Positions 9,317 to 17,153 of a stretch of 64,000 bases of DNA are shown here, in pieces. The notes below the pieces were generated by a model. It did not search any database. It was not told where the DNA came from and saw only the letters and a program-made list of their open reading frames with translations. A program made the translations under genes and the position numbers. Position 1 is the stretch's first letter; the number at the start of each line of letters is the position of its first letter. This stretch comes from G963667975 sp963677395. Lineage in GTDB: Bacteria > Bacteroidota > Bacteroidia > Bacteroidales > G963667975. Where the stretch lies: NCBI GenBank assembly GCA_963677395.2, contig OY781965.2, positions 4,030,001 to 4,094,000 on the forward strand. The letters run 5' to 3'.

Positions 9317-10180
9317 TTAAACCCAATCTTCTGAAATAATTTCTCCCTGAATACTTAGATACACTGCTTTAACCGGCACTTTCCGACCAGCCATTTGCTG
9401 AGCCATTTTAGCCACCTGAAGTAAACCTCCACAGCAGGGAACTTCCATCATTACAATGGTCAATGTGTTGATTTTTGCTTCGTCGAACATTATTTTCAGT
9501 TTTTCAACATACGATTCTTTGTTCGAATCGAGTTTCGGACAAGCAATGGCTAAGGTTTTTCCTTTCAGCATTTCGCTGTGAAAGCTACCCATCGCAAATG
9601 CGCTACAATCTGAAGCTAATAAAACATCCGCATTTTTAAAATACCCGGCCATCGGGTTTAACAGGTGAAGCTGAATTGGCCACTGACGAAGCTCTGAAGG
9701 AGCTTTCTTAATTTCTGCACCTTCAACAGCGGGTTCCGATTCACGCAAATCCACCATTCGTGAACCAGGGCATCCACTTCCGGCATGTCCGCCATGATTT
9801 CCACTGTGAACTTCGTTCCGGAGTTCGGTTAAATCAAATGGAAGATTTTGTTCACGAATATATTGAACTCCTTGTTTGAAGTATTCCATTTCACCATGAT
9901 CCTTCAAGTGGCGAAGGTGAGCTAATACCGTTTTTTCACCTTTCGGAGAAATTCTTTCCATTACAGCCATTTCATCGTATGGTTCAGCTTCGCGTTCTTC
10001 AAGCTCAATAGCCCCAACAGGACATTCTCCAATACATGCACCCAGCCCGTCGCAAAAAAGCTCACTTACCATACGAGCCTTCCCGTCAATAAGTTGCAAT
10101 GCGCCTTCATGGCAACCAGATACACACAAACCGCATCCGTTACATTTTTCTTCGTCTATTTTAATGATTGTACGTTTCAT
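9317..10180 (-). CDS. Ferredoxin-domain protein, probable electron donor to Hcp
   Basis: 287 residues. The N-terminus has one complete [4Fe-4S] motif, CNGCGLCVSGC (residues 14-24), and a second, CDGLGACIGECP (43-54), in which the second cysteine is replaced by leucine. A later region has further cysteines in CPGSRM, CPKLD and PCCGGLL, conserved in this hcp-linked family as I remember it, and may bind another cofactor. It overlaps the rrf2 coding region by 20 bases and precedes hcp by 38. Role as reductase or electron carrier for Hcp is inferred from linkage. Confidence 0.85.
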   Translation of the reverse strand: MKRTIIKIDEEKCNGCGLCVSGCHEGALQLIDGKARMVSELFCDGLGACIGECPVGAIELEEREAEPYDEMAVMERISPKGEKTVLAHLRHLKDHGEMEYFKQGVQYIREQNLPFDLTELRNEVHSGNHGGHAGSGCPGSRMVDLRESEPAVEGAEIKKAPSELRQWPIQLHLLNPMAGYFKNADVLLASDCSAFAMGSFHSEMLKGKTLAIACPKLDSNKESYVEKLKIMFDEAKINTLTIVMMEVPCCGGLLQVAKMAQQMAGRKVPVKAVYLSIQGEIISEDWV

Positions 10181-10589
10181 ACTGATTTGATTTTATTAAG
10201 TCCCTTAATGTTGTCTGTTCTAAATATTGATGAAATTCAACAGCAAACTTGCTGGTTAGCCCACCAAAAATGCAATACCTGAACATACATGAAGCACAAT
10301 TTCCATGGCACTCTTCTAACTCGAATTTACCATCAACAAGCTCAAATAGCTCTAACAGATTTATCTGCTCAGGCTTCTTTCCAAGCAAAAAACCACCTTT
10401 GGGTCCTCTTACTGATTCAAGATATTGATTTTTAGTAAGTGATTGTAAAACCTTTGACAAGTGGTTTTTCGAAAATTTCATTTGGCTAGAAAGATCATTG
10501 GCATTAAGTAAACGTTCCGAATTTGCTATAAGAACCATGCTGTGAATTGCAATGGATGCCGCCTCGGATATGTTTACTATTTTGCTCAT
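10161..10589 (-). CDS. Rrf2-family transcriptional regulator (candidate NO/redox sensor)
   Basis: 142-residue winged-helix regulator with the Rrf2 layout: an N-terminal HTH (about 8-60), the wing sequence VRGPKGGFLLGK (about 61-72) and a dimerisation helix ending in a cysteine cluster ECHGNCASCMFRYC. Rrf2 members NsrR and IscR hold an Fe-S cluster through three such cysteines and release DNA on NO or redox challenge. Here it is the first gene of the operon containing ferredoxin and hcp, arguing for an NsrR-like autoregulated NO switch. The family (Rrf2) is clear; the NO role is inference. Confidence 0.9.
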   Translation of the reverse strand: MSKIVNISEAASIAIHSMVLIANSERLLNANDLSSQMKFSKNHLSKVLQSLTKNQYLESVRGPKGGFLLGKKPEQINLLELFELVDGKFELEECHGNCASCMFRYCIFGGLTSKFAVEFHQYLEQTTLRDLIKSNQYETYNH

Positions 10590-10603
10590 TTCTTAATTTG
10601 TTA

Positions 10604-10656
10604 TATTTCGGTATTTGAATACGCAAATATATGTTTTAAAAAACGAGATAACCAAA
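10604..10656 (-). promoter_or_regulatory. Promoter and overlapping palindromic operator of the rrf2-hcp operon
   Basis: On the minus strand a TTTG at 10656-10653, a 21-base spacer and TATATTTG at 10631-10624 give a textbook Bacteroidota promoter (-33 TTTG, -7 TAnnTTTG). A 26-base palindrome at 10604-10629 overlaps the -7 box and runs into the start site: on the plus strand arms TATTTcgGTATT and AATACgcAAATA around a TG centre, 10 of 12 positions paired. A palindrome of about this size at the start of an rrf2 operon is what an autoregulatory Rrf2 operator would look like. Confidence 0.7.
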
Positions 10657-10875
10657 TTTATTTGCATATAAACGCAAAAAATAATGCTTATAGACTGATC
10701 TTATGGATTATACAAATACTAATTATTTATTTTCAGAAAGGTATAATTTTCAGGAATATTGTCTCAGTGTCCTTAGAAAAAGCCAAATATTTAATATCAG
10801 AATGAATGACTTCGAATTAATTTTGCTTTGGAATAAACTCAGAATTGGATACATCAGTCAAAAAATGACAAAAAA

Positions 10876-11011
10876 GAGGCTGTCTTAAAAGCCTCTCATT
10901 TGGTAAAAAGACTTTCGGAACTCAGTCTGACAGCTGATAATTTAATAAGTTGTCATATTGAGTTCCGAAAGTCGGGAAAATAAGTAGGGCTACGGCTTTT
11001 TAGACAGCCTC
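10876..11011. repeat. MITE-like palindromic repeat, family P, copy A
   Basis: 136-bp element with 18-base terminal inverted repeats (GAGGCTGTCTTAAAAGCC against GGCTTTTTAGACAGCCTC, one mismatch). Inside is a second, perfect 15-base inverted repeat, GACTTTCGGAACTCA at 10910-10924 and its complement at 10959-10973. No coding capacity. Very similar to copy B at 12961-13109 in the same orientation; degraded relatives at 56097-56145 and 62458-62575. It begins 24 bases past the stop of the exported His-rich protein gene, where it could also act as a terminator. Confidence 0.85.
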
Positions 11012-11034
11012 TTAAAATCGCAGATTAGTATATT

Positions 11035-11397
11035 TTAGTTTGTTTTCTTTTCGTTGTGATCACAAACACCATTTTTGTTTTCATCTACAAAATTTTGACC
11101 CTGCCCTTTGCCATTACCGTGCTTGTGACCTTTTCCATGGCGATGTTTGTGGCCATTGCCATTTTTAGCACCTTCACCCTTACAACAACCTGAACCTTTC
11201 CCATTTTGCAAACCACTTCCATCCCCTCTTGTACAGGTTTTAGATTCGAAATTGTCGCAAACACCATTTTTATTGGCATCTACAAAGCATCCTTTTTTGG
11301 TTTCTGCTTTTGTTGTTTTAGAATCAGTGTTTTGAGCGGATGCAACTCCTAAAGATAACATCACTGCAATAATTGCTAAAAAAAACTTTGTCTTCAT
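11035..11397 (-). CDS. Exported His/Gly/Lys-rich protein with EF-hand-like loops
   Basis: 120 residues starting with a clear signal peptide (cleavage likely after ASA, about residue 21). The mature part has two copies of an acidic loop, DANKNGVCDNFE and DENKNGVCDHNE, resembling calcium-binding DxNxNGxxD loops, each with a cysteine, around a low-complexity centre rich in His, Gly and Lys plus a GSGCCKGEG patch. This composition suggests metal binding in the periplasm. Last gene of an operon with an ECF sigma factor and a CnrX/CpxP-like protein, which fits a metal-stress function. No named family recognised. Confidence 0.75.
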   Translation of the reverse strand: MKTKFFLAIIAVMLSLGVASAQNTDSKTTKAETKKGCFVDANKNGVCDNFESKTCTRGDGSGLQNGKGSGCCKGEGAKNGNGHKHRHGKGHKHGNGKGQGQNFVDENKNGVCDHNEKKTN

Positions 11398-11427
11398 AAT
11401 AATTTGATTTTAAAATAATTAGTTATA

Positions 11428-11952
11428 TTAATTGTGTTCTTGTGTACATTTTCCATGATTCCGGTCTCCTTGCTTACAACCATCATTGGTAAAAAGTGAA
11501 TTAAAAGATGATTCAAATTTTTTGAGTTGCTCTGGAGTACATACTTTCTTAATGTTTAAATAAAATTCGCACGTACTCTTCTTAAGTTCAGCATGTTGAA
11601 CTCCTATTTGAGTCGAAATTGAGTCAAGTTTACATGTATCACTTTCCGCTTTTTGCAATTCAATGAACATCTGATACTTAAGCGATTCTATATTCTGAAC
11701 TGATTCTCTGGCCGAATGTTTAAATGCACGGTTTGCATTTCTGAACACATCCATCTGTTCATTATCAAAGCCTAGTGAATGCCGGAAATATTTTCCTTTT
11801 AATACAGTTCCCTTATTATCCAGTACTACAGATTCTCCTTCAAGATTCTCTGTATGTTTATGATAAAATATCGTAGAGATTGTTGCAATATTAAATATCA
11901 CCAAAACTGCAATAATCCATAACAATATTCTCTGTCTGTTTTGTAAATTCAT
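11428..11952 (-). CDS. CpxP/CnrX-like periplasmic metal/envelope-stress protein
   Basis: 174 residues: one N-terminal membrane anchor (about 9-29, ILLWIIAVLVIFNIATISTIF) and a long alpha-helical periplasmic domain. The helix-turn pattern with YFRHSLGFDNEQMDVFR and a later CTPEQLKKFESSF resembles the LTxxQ-containing Spy/CpxP and heavy-metal sensor (CnrX/ZraP) group. Membrane-anchored CnrX binds Ni/Co and controls an ECF sigma through an anti-sigma factor, which is the same gene set as here. Ligand unknown; two cysteines in the domain could take part. 3 bases after the anti-sigma candidate. Confidence 0.7.
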   Translation of the reverse strand: MNLQNRQRILLWIIAVLVIFNIATISTIFYHKHTENLEGESVVLDNKGTVLKGKYFRHSLGFDNEQMDVFRNANRAFKHSARESVQNIESLKYQMFIELQKAESDTCKLDSISTQIGVQHAELKKSTCEFYLNIKKVCTPEQLKKFESSFNSLFTNDGCKQGDRNHGKCTQEHN

Positions 11953-11955
11953 AAT

Positions 11956-12288
11956 CTATTCTCCTTCATCCATTAAAAACAAATCCAGGTTTTCAATATG
12001 GGTGTCATTTATAACAAGCCTATCCGAGCTACTTAGTGAGCTTGGGTAACTGCTTCCTAAGCTTATTCCTACAGTAACGGCAATCACTATACTCGCTGCA
12101 ACTGCTGTAATTTGCCAAAATTTAATTCGTTCCGGTAAATGAAGTTTATTTTCGTTCAAAGAACTCACCTTGCTCATTATACGTGTTTTCAAAAAGTAGT
12201 CAACCTCTATTGCTTTCTCTTTTTGAATATATGTATCCAGCATTCTTTCAATTTCTTTTCCGGACTTCATGCTATTTATTCTTTTCAT
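11956..12288 (-). CDS. Putative anti-sigma factor, single-pass membrane protein
   Basis: 110 residues with an N-terminal cytoplasmic helical part (about 1-50), one membrane segment (around 59-80, FWQITAVAASIVIAVTVGI) and a short periplasmic tail. No zinc-binding anti-sigma motif is seen, so the assignment rests on topology and on position directly between an ECF sigma factor (26 bases upstream) and a CnrX-like sensor (3 bases downstream). It could equally be an accessory membrane protein. Confidence 0.6.
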   Translation of the reverse strand: MKRINSMKSGKEIERMLDTYIQKEKAIEVDYFLKTRIMSKVSSLNENKLHLPERIKFWQITAVAASIVIAVTVGISLGSSYPSSLSSSDRLVINDTHIENLDLFLMDEGE

Positions 12289-12314
12289 AATTAGACATTT
12301 CTTTCTCCATTTTC

Positions 12315-12875
12315 CTACTCGTAAAAGAGCGTTCTGCTTATTTTTTTCTGAAGGTTTAATTTTGCACGTTGTAAATACTGCTCCACAGAGCCCTCTGAGC
12401 AGGTCATAATTTCAGCAATTTGCTTCTGTGAAAGCTCATCATACTTACTCAATATGAACGCAATTTTTTGTTTTTCAGGCAAGCTGTTTAATGCGTCCTG
12501 AACCATGCCCTCTTTCTGGTTTTCTATCGCTTCTTGTTCAGGATTTCTGTACCCGCTTTTAAGCTGAGTAAATTTGTCACTGACAGACTCTGAAAGCTGT
12601 AAAAAGAAATTTTTCTTATTCCGGTTCAGATGATTGAGGGATGTATTTACCGTAATCCTATACAACCATGTTTGAAACCCTGCTTGTTTTCGAAATGAAC
12701 TGATTGATTGAAACGCTTTAATAAAAACATCCTGTGTAATATCTTCTGCATCCTCTTTTGAATGAACAAAACCCATGGCTGTATGAAATACCATCGATTG
12801 GTATTTATCTACCAAATTATCAAAAACCTGAATATTGCCATTTAGAATTTGTTCAATAATTTGCTCTTCCGACAT
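12315..12875 (-). CDS. ECF-type RNA polymerase sigma factor
   Basis: 186-residue sigma-70 family protein of the extracytoplasmic function group. Region 2 is recognisable in YQSMVFHTAMGFVHSKEDAE and the following DITQDVFIKAF (about 25-55), and region 4 helix-turn-helix in LPEKQKIAFILSKYDEL then QKQIAEIMTCSEGSVEQYL (about 130-170). First gene of a four-gene minus-strand operon with a membrane anti-sigma candidate, a CnrX/CpxP-like sensor and an exported metal-binding-type protein. It probably directs transcription of its own operon in response to an envelope or metal signal. Confidence 0.93.
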   Translation of the reverse strand: MSEEQIIEQILNGNIQVFDNLVDKYQSMVFHTAMGFVHSKEDAEDITQDVFIKAFQSISSFRKQAGFQTWLYRITVNTSLNHLNRNKKNFFLQLSESVSDKFTQLKSGYRNPEQEAIENQKEGMVQDALNSLPEKQKIAFILSKYDELSQKQIAEIMTCSEGSVEQYLQRAKLNLQKKISRTLFYE

Positions 12876-12960
12876 GCAGTTAAAATCTTAAGTCCTATAA
12901 CAGTTATAGACAACAATTTATTTCTTTTCCTACGGAATTAGGGCAATTTATTATAAATAA

Positions 12961-13109
12961 AAAGGCTGTTCAAACAGTCTCTCATCTAGTATAAAAGACT
13001 TTCCCGATCCTCGGGACTCAGTCTGACAGTTATAATTCAATAAGTTGTCATATTGAGTCCCGAAAGTCGGGGAAAAATATTAGGGTTGCGACTGTTTGAA
13101 CAGTCTCTT
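12961..13109. repeat. MITE-like palindromic repeat, family P, copy B
   Basis: 149-bp element in the same orientation as copy A. Terminal inverted repeats GGCTGTTCAAACAGTC (12964-12979) and GACTGTTTGAACAGTC (13090-13105) match at 15 of 16 positions; each is itself partly palindromic. The inner arms include GGGACTCA and its partner TGAGTCCC. The central part (CAGTCTGACAG...TAAGTTGTCATATTGAGT) is nearly identical to copy A. It sits upstream of the ECF sigma gene and beyond the end of arsR. Confidence 0.85.
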
Positions 13110-13140
13110 CTTATAAAACGTTATTACAAATAGATGGAAT

Positions 13141-13434
13141 CTATTTCACTTCACACTTATTTATACAATCCAACATTTTATTTAACTCTTTTATTTTCAA
13201 TGAATAATATCTATTTTTACCGACACGCTTACTCAATACAATACCATGATTTTTTAAAATATTCAAATGATGAGAAGCCGCAGCCTGTTCGATGTTCAGT
13301 TTTTGATAAATTTCTGTAACGGTTAATCTTTCATCGCTTTCTAAAAGGTTGATAAGAGCTATACGGAGTGGGTGTGCTATTGCTTTCAGCTTACTTGCAG
13401 CAGCTTCTAATCTGTCGATGTCGATGGTAGTCAT
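13141..13434 (-). CDS. ArsR-family winged-helix regulator
   Basis: 97-residue HTH protein of the ArsR/SmtB type: the N-terminal helix leads into AIAHPLRIALINLL (about 19-32), the recognition helix region QAAASHHLNILKNHGIV and a wing with KRVGKNRYYSL. The classical metal site ELCVCDL in the alpha-3 helix is absent; two cysteines in the C-terminal helix (INKCEVK and MLDCI) could sense a metal or thiol. A TACATTTG -7 box lies at 13459-13452 on the minus strand just upstream. It is monocistronic; its target is unknown. Confidence 0.9.
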   Translation of the reverse strand: MTTIDIDRLEAAASKLKAIAHPLRIALINLLESDERLTVTEIYQKLNIEQAAASHHLNILKNHGIVLSKRVGKNRYYSLKIKELNKMLDCINKCEVK

Positions 13435-13507
13435 TACGTCTTAATTTTTTGCAAATGTAATAAACTTTCGGATTTTCAGGTTGCTAACTCTATCTAAGAA
13501 TTCATTC

Positions 13508-15142
13508 TTATACAAAAAGAGGGATAAACGAAAATGTTTTCCCATCAAACAAACCTTTATCACTTAGCTTTAAATCAGGAATTACAAGCAATGCCATAAA
13601 TGACAAGGTCATATAAGGCGACCGTAGTTTTGTTCCTAATTGTTTTACCTTTTTATCGAGTTTTTCATACAATTCAGCCACTTTGTAACCATCCATGGCC
13701 GACATTAATCCAGCTACAGGTAAAGGAAGAAAACTTTCAGCTTCTCCATTTACCAATGATATACCACCTTTTGACTGAATCAACAGGTTAATTGCCCTCA
13801 TCATATCCCGATCATTGGTTCCAACTGCAATAATATTATGACTATCATGCGCTACAGTTGATGCAATTGCACCTTTGTTGAACCCGAAATTCTGAATAAA
13901 CCCGAAAGCAGGCATTGCTTTATCATATCGATTCAAGACTATCATTTTTAAAATATCCCGTTCAGGATCTGATATTGCCAATCCGTTTTCAACCTTCGCT
14001 TCCGTTACAAAACCCTCTGTAATTAGCTCTCCATCAAATACTTTAAATACTCTTATTTTTTTTGTTTCGGCTTTAAGTTCAAGATCTGAAAGCGTAAGGG
14101 GCTCTGCTTTGAAAATATTGGGTTCTGTTTCTACAACAGATTTCAACAAGCTTTTACCACATTCTGCTACCTTTTCTCCATTGATAAATGTAGAGAGTAC
14201 CGTAAACTCTATCAAATTATCCAGAACTACAAAATCTGCAGGATCCCCAATTTGCAACAGACCCGTATTAAGCTTATAGTGCATTTTAGGCACATAGGTG
14301 CAAGCTCTCAAAATATCAAACAAATCATATCCATCATTAAATGCTCGTTTAATGATTTCATTCATGTGACCTTTCACTAAATCATTCGGATGTTTATCAT
14401 CAGAGCAAAACATTACTTTGTCCGGATAATGATTCAGAAGTTGTATCAATGCTTCATAATTTTTCGCAGCACTTCCTTCACGAATCTGGACTATCATTCC
14501 CATCTCAGTTTTTTCAAGTCCTTCTTCTAATGTAAAGCACTCATGATCTGTTGATATCCCACTATCAATATACTTTTCAGCATCTTTTCCCAAAACACCA
14601 GGAGCATGACCATCAACAGGCTTTCCATATTTTGCTGCCAATTTTAATTTACCAACAACATCTTTGTCATCAAAAAGAACTCCCGGAAAATTCATCATTT
14701 CCGACAAATAATGTATTTCCGGCATCATTAACAATTCTTCTGTTTCCGGTAATCCCAGTGCGGCTCCAGATGTTTCAAAAGGCGTAGCTGGCACACAAGA
14801 AGGAGCACCAAAACAAAATTTAAAAGGAGTTTTCTTACCGTTTTCAATCATAAACATCACTCCCTGCATTCCTAAAACATTTGCAATTTCGTGAGGATCC
14901 GAAACTGTTCCAACAGTACCATGAACTACAGCCAGACGGGCAAACTCTGAAGGAATAAGCATAGAACTCTCAATATGCACATGTGAATCGATAAAGCCAG
15001 GAACAACGTATGGTGAATTTGCAGGGATATCTGCTTCTATAATATTTGCAATTTTCCCATTTTCAATCATCAATGTACCCTTTACGATCCTGCGACTTAT
15101 AACATCAACGATATGAGCCTTTAATGAAAATCCTCTGTCCAT
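13508..15142 (-). CDS. ade: Adenine deaminase
   Basis: Amidohydrolase that converts adenine to hypoxanthine and ammonia in purine salvage. 544 residues, typical for the Ade family. The metal-binding HVHIE motif follows PGFIDS near 50-60, GHAPG and STDHE supply further ligands, and CSDDKHP carries the catalytic aspartate region; the C-terminal VAHDSHNIIAVG is also conserved in Ade. A TATCTTTG -7 box at 15175-15168 lies 25 bases before the start codon. Monocistronic. Products may feed the xanthine dehydrogenase-type operon at 31.5 kb, though the two are not linked. Confidence 0.95.
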   Translation of the reverse strand: MDRGFSLKAHIVDVISRRIVKGTLMIENGKIANIIEADIPANSPYVVPGFIDSHVHIESSMLIPSEFARLAVVHGTVGTVSDPHEIANVLGMQGVMFMIENGKKTPFKFCFGAPSCVPATPFETSGAALGLPETEELLMMPEIHYLSEMMNFPGVLFDDKDVVGKLKLAAKYGKPVDGHAPGVLGKDAEKYIDSGISTDHECFTLEEGLEKTEMGMIVQIREGSAAKNYEALIQLLNHYPDKVMFCSDDKHPNDLVKGHMNEIIKRAFNDGYDLFDILRACTYVPKMHYKLNTGLLQIGDPADFVVLDNLIEFTVLSTFINGEKVAECGKSLLKSVVETEPNIFKAEPLTLSDLELKAETKKIRVFKVFDGELITEGFVTEAKVENGLAISDPERDILKMIVLNRYDKAMPAFGFIQNFGFNKGAIASTVAHDSHNIIAVGTNDRDMMRAINLLIQSKGGISLVNGEAESFLPLPVAGLMSAMDGYKVAELYEKLDKKVKQLGTKLRSPYMTLSFMALLVIPDLKLSDKGLFDGKTFSFIPLFV

Positions 15143-15217
15143 AATCTTTAAATTAAATCAGTATGTACAAAGATACGGAAATTAATTTTCGCCTGTCCGA
15201 TTTCCAAATCTCACATA

Positions 15218-15290
15218 GATTGGAGAAATATAAAGGCCCAATCTTCGCATGCTTGATTGACCTTTACATTTCTATCCATTGGTATATTGA
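15218..15290 (+). repeat. Dispersed repeat family Q, copy 1
   Basis: About 70 bases starting GATTGGAGAAATATAA and containing GGCCCAATCTTCG, GATTGACC and TTTCTAT. The same order of words with roughly three-quarters identity occurs at 52693-52775 (plus strand) and, on the minus strand, at 18257-18345. Both plus-strand copies end 50 to 120 bases before a plus-strand gene. No coding capacity. Confidence 0.7.
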
Positions 15291-15400
15291 TCATAACTTG
15301 TTCATAAAATAGCATTGCTAAATTATTGTTGTTTCAATAAAAATTGATACTTTTATATTGGCGACAAACAAACAATGTACAATTCAATAAACAATTGGTT

Positions 15401-16327
15401 ATGAATAAAATAGAGCGCAATCGGATTAAAAATAACATCATCAATAAGCTCGAAGAAATTCTGGAACAGGTAGAAAACCTGAGCCACTATCCGAATAAGA
15501 TTCCTCAAATTGATATTGATATAGTAATGGGGAATGTACGCACTCTTTATGAACAATTTTATGCCTTGAATAAAACGAACTCAAGGTTATTACCGGATGA
15601 TGAATCTAACATAATCATTTCAAAACCAGAAGAAGCACCTAAAACAAAAGAAGTTCCGTTTCAACAACCGGAAATAACTCCTGAGATGGAAGCTCTTGAG
15701 GTTGAGCTACTGGAAACTTCTCTTCCAGAACCAGAAGAAGAAGTTGCGGTTGAAGAGCAGGTTATCTCAGAACCCCTGAAATCGGAAATCGAAATACCCG
15801 TAGAAAATATTGCCGAACCATTAATTGAAATGGAGAAAATCGCCAAGGAGCCTGAAGCAGAAATAATTCCGGAAACAAAAGTACTTAAGCCACAAACCCT
15901 TGAATCTCTTTTCGACATTGAACCCAAAGCTAAAGAAACAAAAGAGCTAAAAGAAAATAAAACTCCCGATTTATTTGCACAATCATCACAGACTACTATT
16001 GCCGGCAAGTATAAAAACGAAACTATTTCCATTAACGACAGGCTTCAAAAAAACAAACAAGACAAAAGTATTGGCTTACGTATGCAAAAAAATCCCATAA
16101 AGGATTTAAAAACTGCTATTGGAATAAATGAAAAATTCCTGTTTATCAATGAGCTATTTAAAGGAAACATGAAAGATTATACGGATACTATTCTTCGTTT
16201 AAACGATATGACTCATCTTGAAGACGCAAAAGATATCCTGGATGGTCTTTTTCAAAAGTATAACTGGGATCCAACTTCTTTACCTTACCAAACTTTCATG
16301 AGCTATATTGAACGCAAACTTGTTTAA
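15401..16327 (+). CDS. Conserved acidic protein of unknown function upstream of gmk
   Basis: 308 residues from the ATG at 15401; an in-frame TTG at 15344 is less likely because it lies in the probable promoter region. Three parts are visible: an N-terminal helical segment (about 1-65), a long disordered segment rich in Glu and Pro (about 75-190) and a conserved-looking helical C-terminal domain beginning PIKDLKTAIGINEKFLFINE and ending at YIERKLV. No enzyme motif, signal peptide or membrane segment. It is 9 bases from gmk and surely co-transcribed. Similar proteins beside gmk in Bacteroidota are, as I recall, annotated only as hypothetical. Confidence 0.85.
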   Translation: MNKIERNRIKNNIINKLEEILEQVENLSHYPNKIPQIDIDIVMGNVRTLYEQFYALNKTNSRLLPDDESNIIISKPEEAPKTKEVPFQQPEITPEMEALEVELLETSLPEPEEEVAVEEQVISEPLKSEIEIPVENIAEPLIEMEKIAKEPEAEIIPETKVLKPQTLESLFDIEPKAKETKELKENKTPDLFAQSSQTTIAGKYKNETISINDRLQKNKQDKSIGLRMQKNPIKDLKTAIGINEKFLFINELFKGNMKDYTDTILRLNDMTHLEDAKDILDGLFQKYNWDPTSLPYQTFMSYIERKLV

Positions 16328-16336
16328 AGAATCTAA

Positions 16337-16903
16337 ATGGGAAAACTCATCATATTTTCAGCACCATCAGGAGCAGGCAAAACTACAATTGTAAAGCATT
16401 TATTACAGAAACTCCCTAATCTGGAGTTTTCGGTTTCGGCAACCAGCCGTACCTTGCGCCAAGGAGAAACAGATGGCAAGGATTACTACTTTCTCTCTGC
16501 CGAAGAATTTAAAGAAAAAATTGATCACAATGAATTTCTGGAATGGGAAGAAGTGTACAGCGGGGTATGCTATGGAACTTTGAAATCGGAAATAAGCAGG
16601 ATTTGGAAAAAAGGGAACCACGTACTTTTTGACGTTGATGTTGTGGGCGGACTAAATATTAAGAAACAATATCCCGATGAAGCATTGGCAATTTTCGTAA
16701 TGCCTCCAAACTCAGAAACACTGGCAGAACGTCTATGCGGTCGAGGTACAGATAGCAAAGAAAGTATTCAGAAACGACTCGATAAAGCAGAATGGGAACT
16801 AACATTCGCTCCAAAATTTGATATCATAATTGTAAATGACGATCTTGAAAAAGCAGTAGAAGAAACTATAGATATTGTGACTGGTTTTATCTCAAAACAA
16901 TAG
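16337..16903 (+). CDS. gmk: Guanylate kinase
   Basis: Phosphorylates GMP to GDP with ATP. 188 residues, normal length. The P-loop is SAPSGAGKTTIVKHLL (residues 8-23); the GMP-binding region shows SATSRTLRQGETDGKDYYFL (about 35-54) and EWEEVYSGVCYGTL; the lid carries RLCGRGTDSKESIQKRL. Follows the acidic hypothetical gene after 9 bases. Confidence 0.97.
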   Translation: MGKLIIFSAPSGAGKTTIVKHLLQKLPNLEFSVSATSRTLRQGETDGKDYYFLSAEEFKEKIDHNEFLEWEEVYSGVCYGTLKSEISRIWKKGNHVLFDVDVVGGLNIKKQYPDEALAIFVMPPNSETLAERLCGRGTDSKESIQKRLDKAEWELTFAPKFDIIIVNDDLEKAVEETIDIVTGFISKQ

Positions 16904-17153
16904 ATAAACAACCTCATTATTCTACAACAAAGAGGTTATTAAAAAAAGTCCACAAAGACATGAATACGCTTTCCAAGAACAAGAATAACATACCTAAGTT
17001 ACGACTTTTTAAAACAGTTTTCTGATTCATTTTTACTGTTAATATCTTTGTTCATTAAATAATTACCTACATTTGTGGCCAGGGAGGAGACTTTTGAACA
17101 CTATTTTTGTTTTATGCATAGCAAATATTATTCAAAACTCAACTTGCAACTTT

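Noticed and set aside
10542..10888. Overlapping plus-strand ORFs upstream of repeat A
   Set aside because: They overlap the rrf2 promoter and gene or have no recognisable features.
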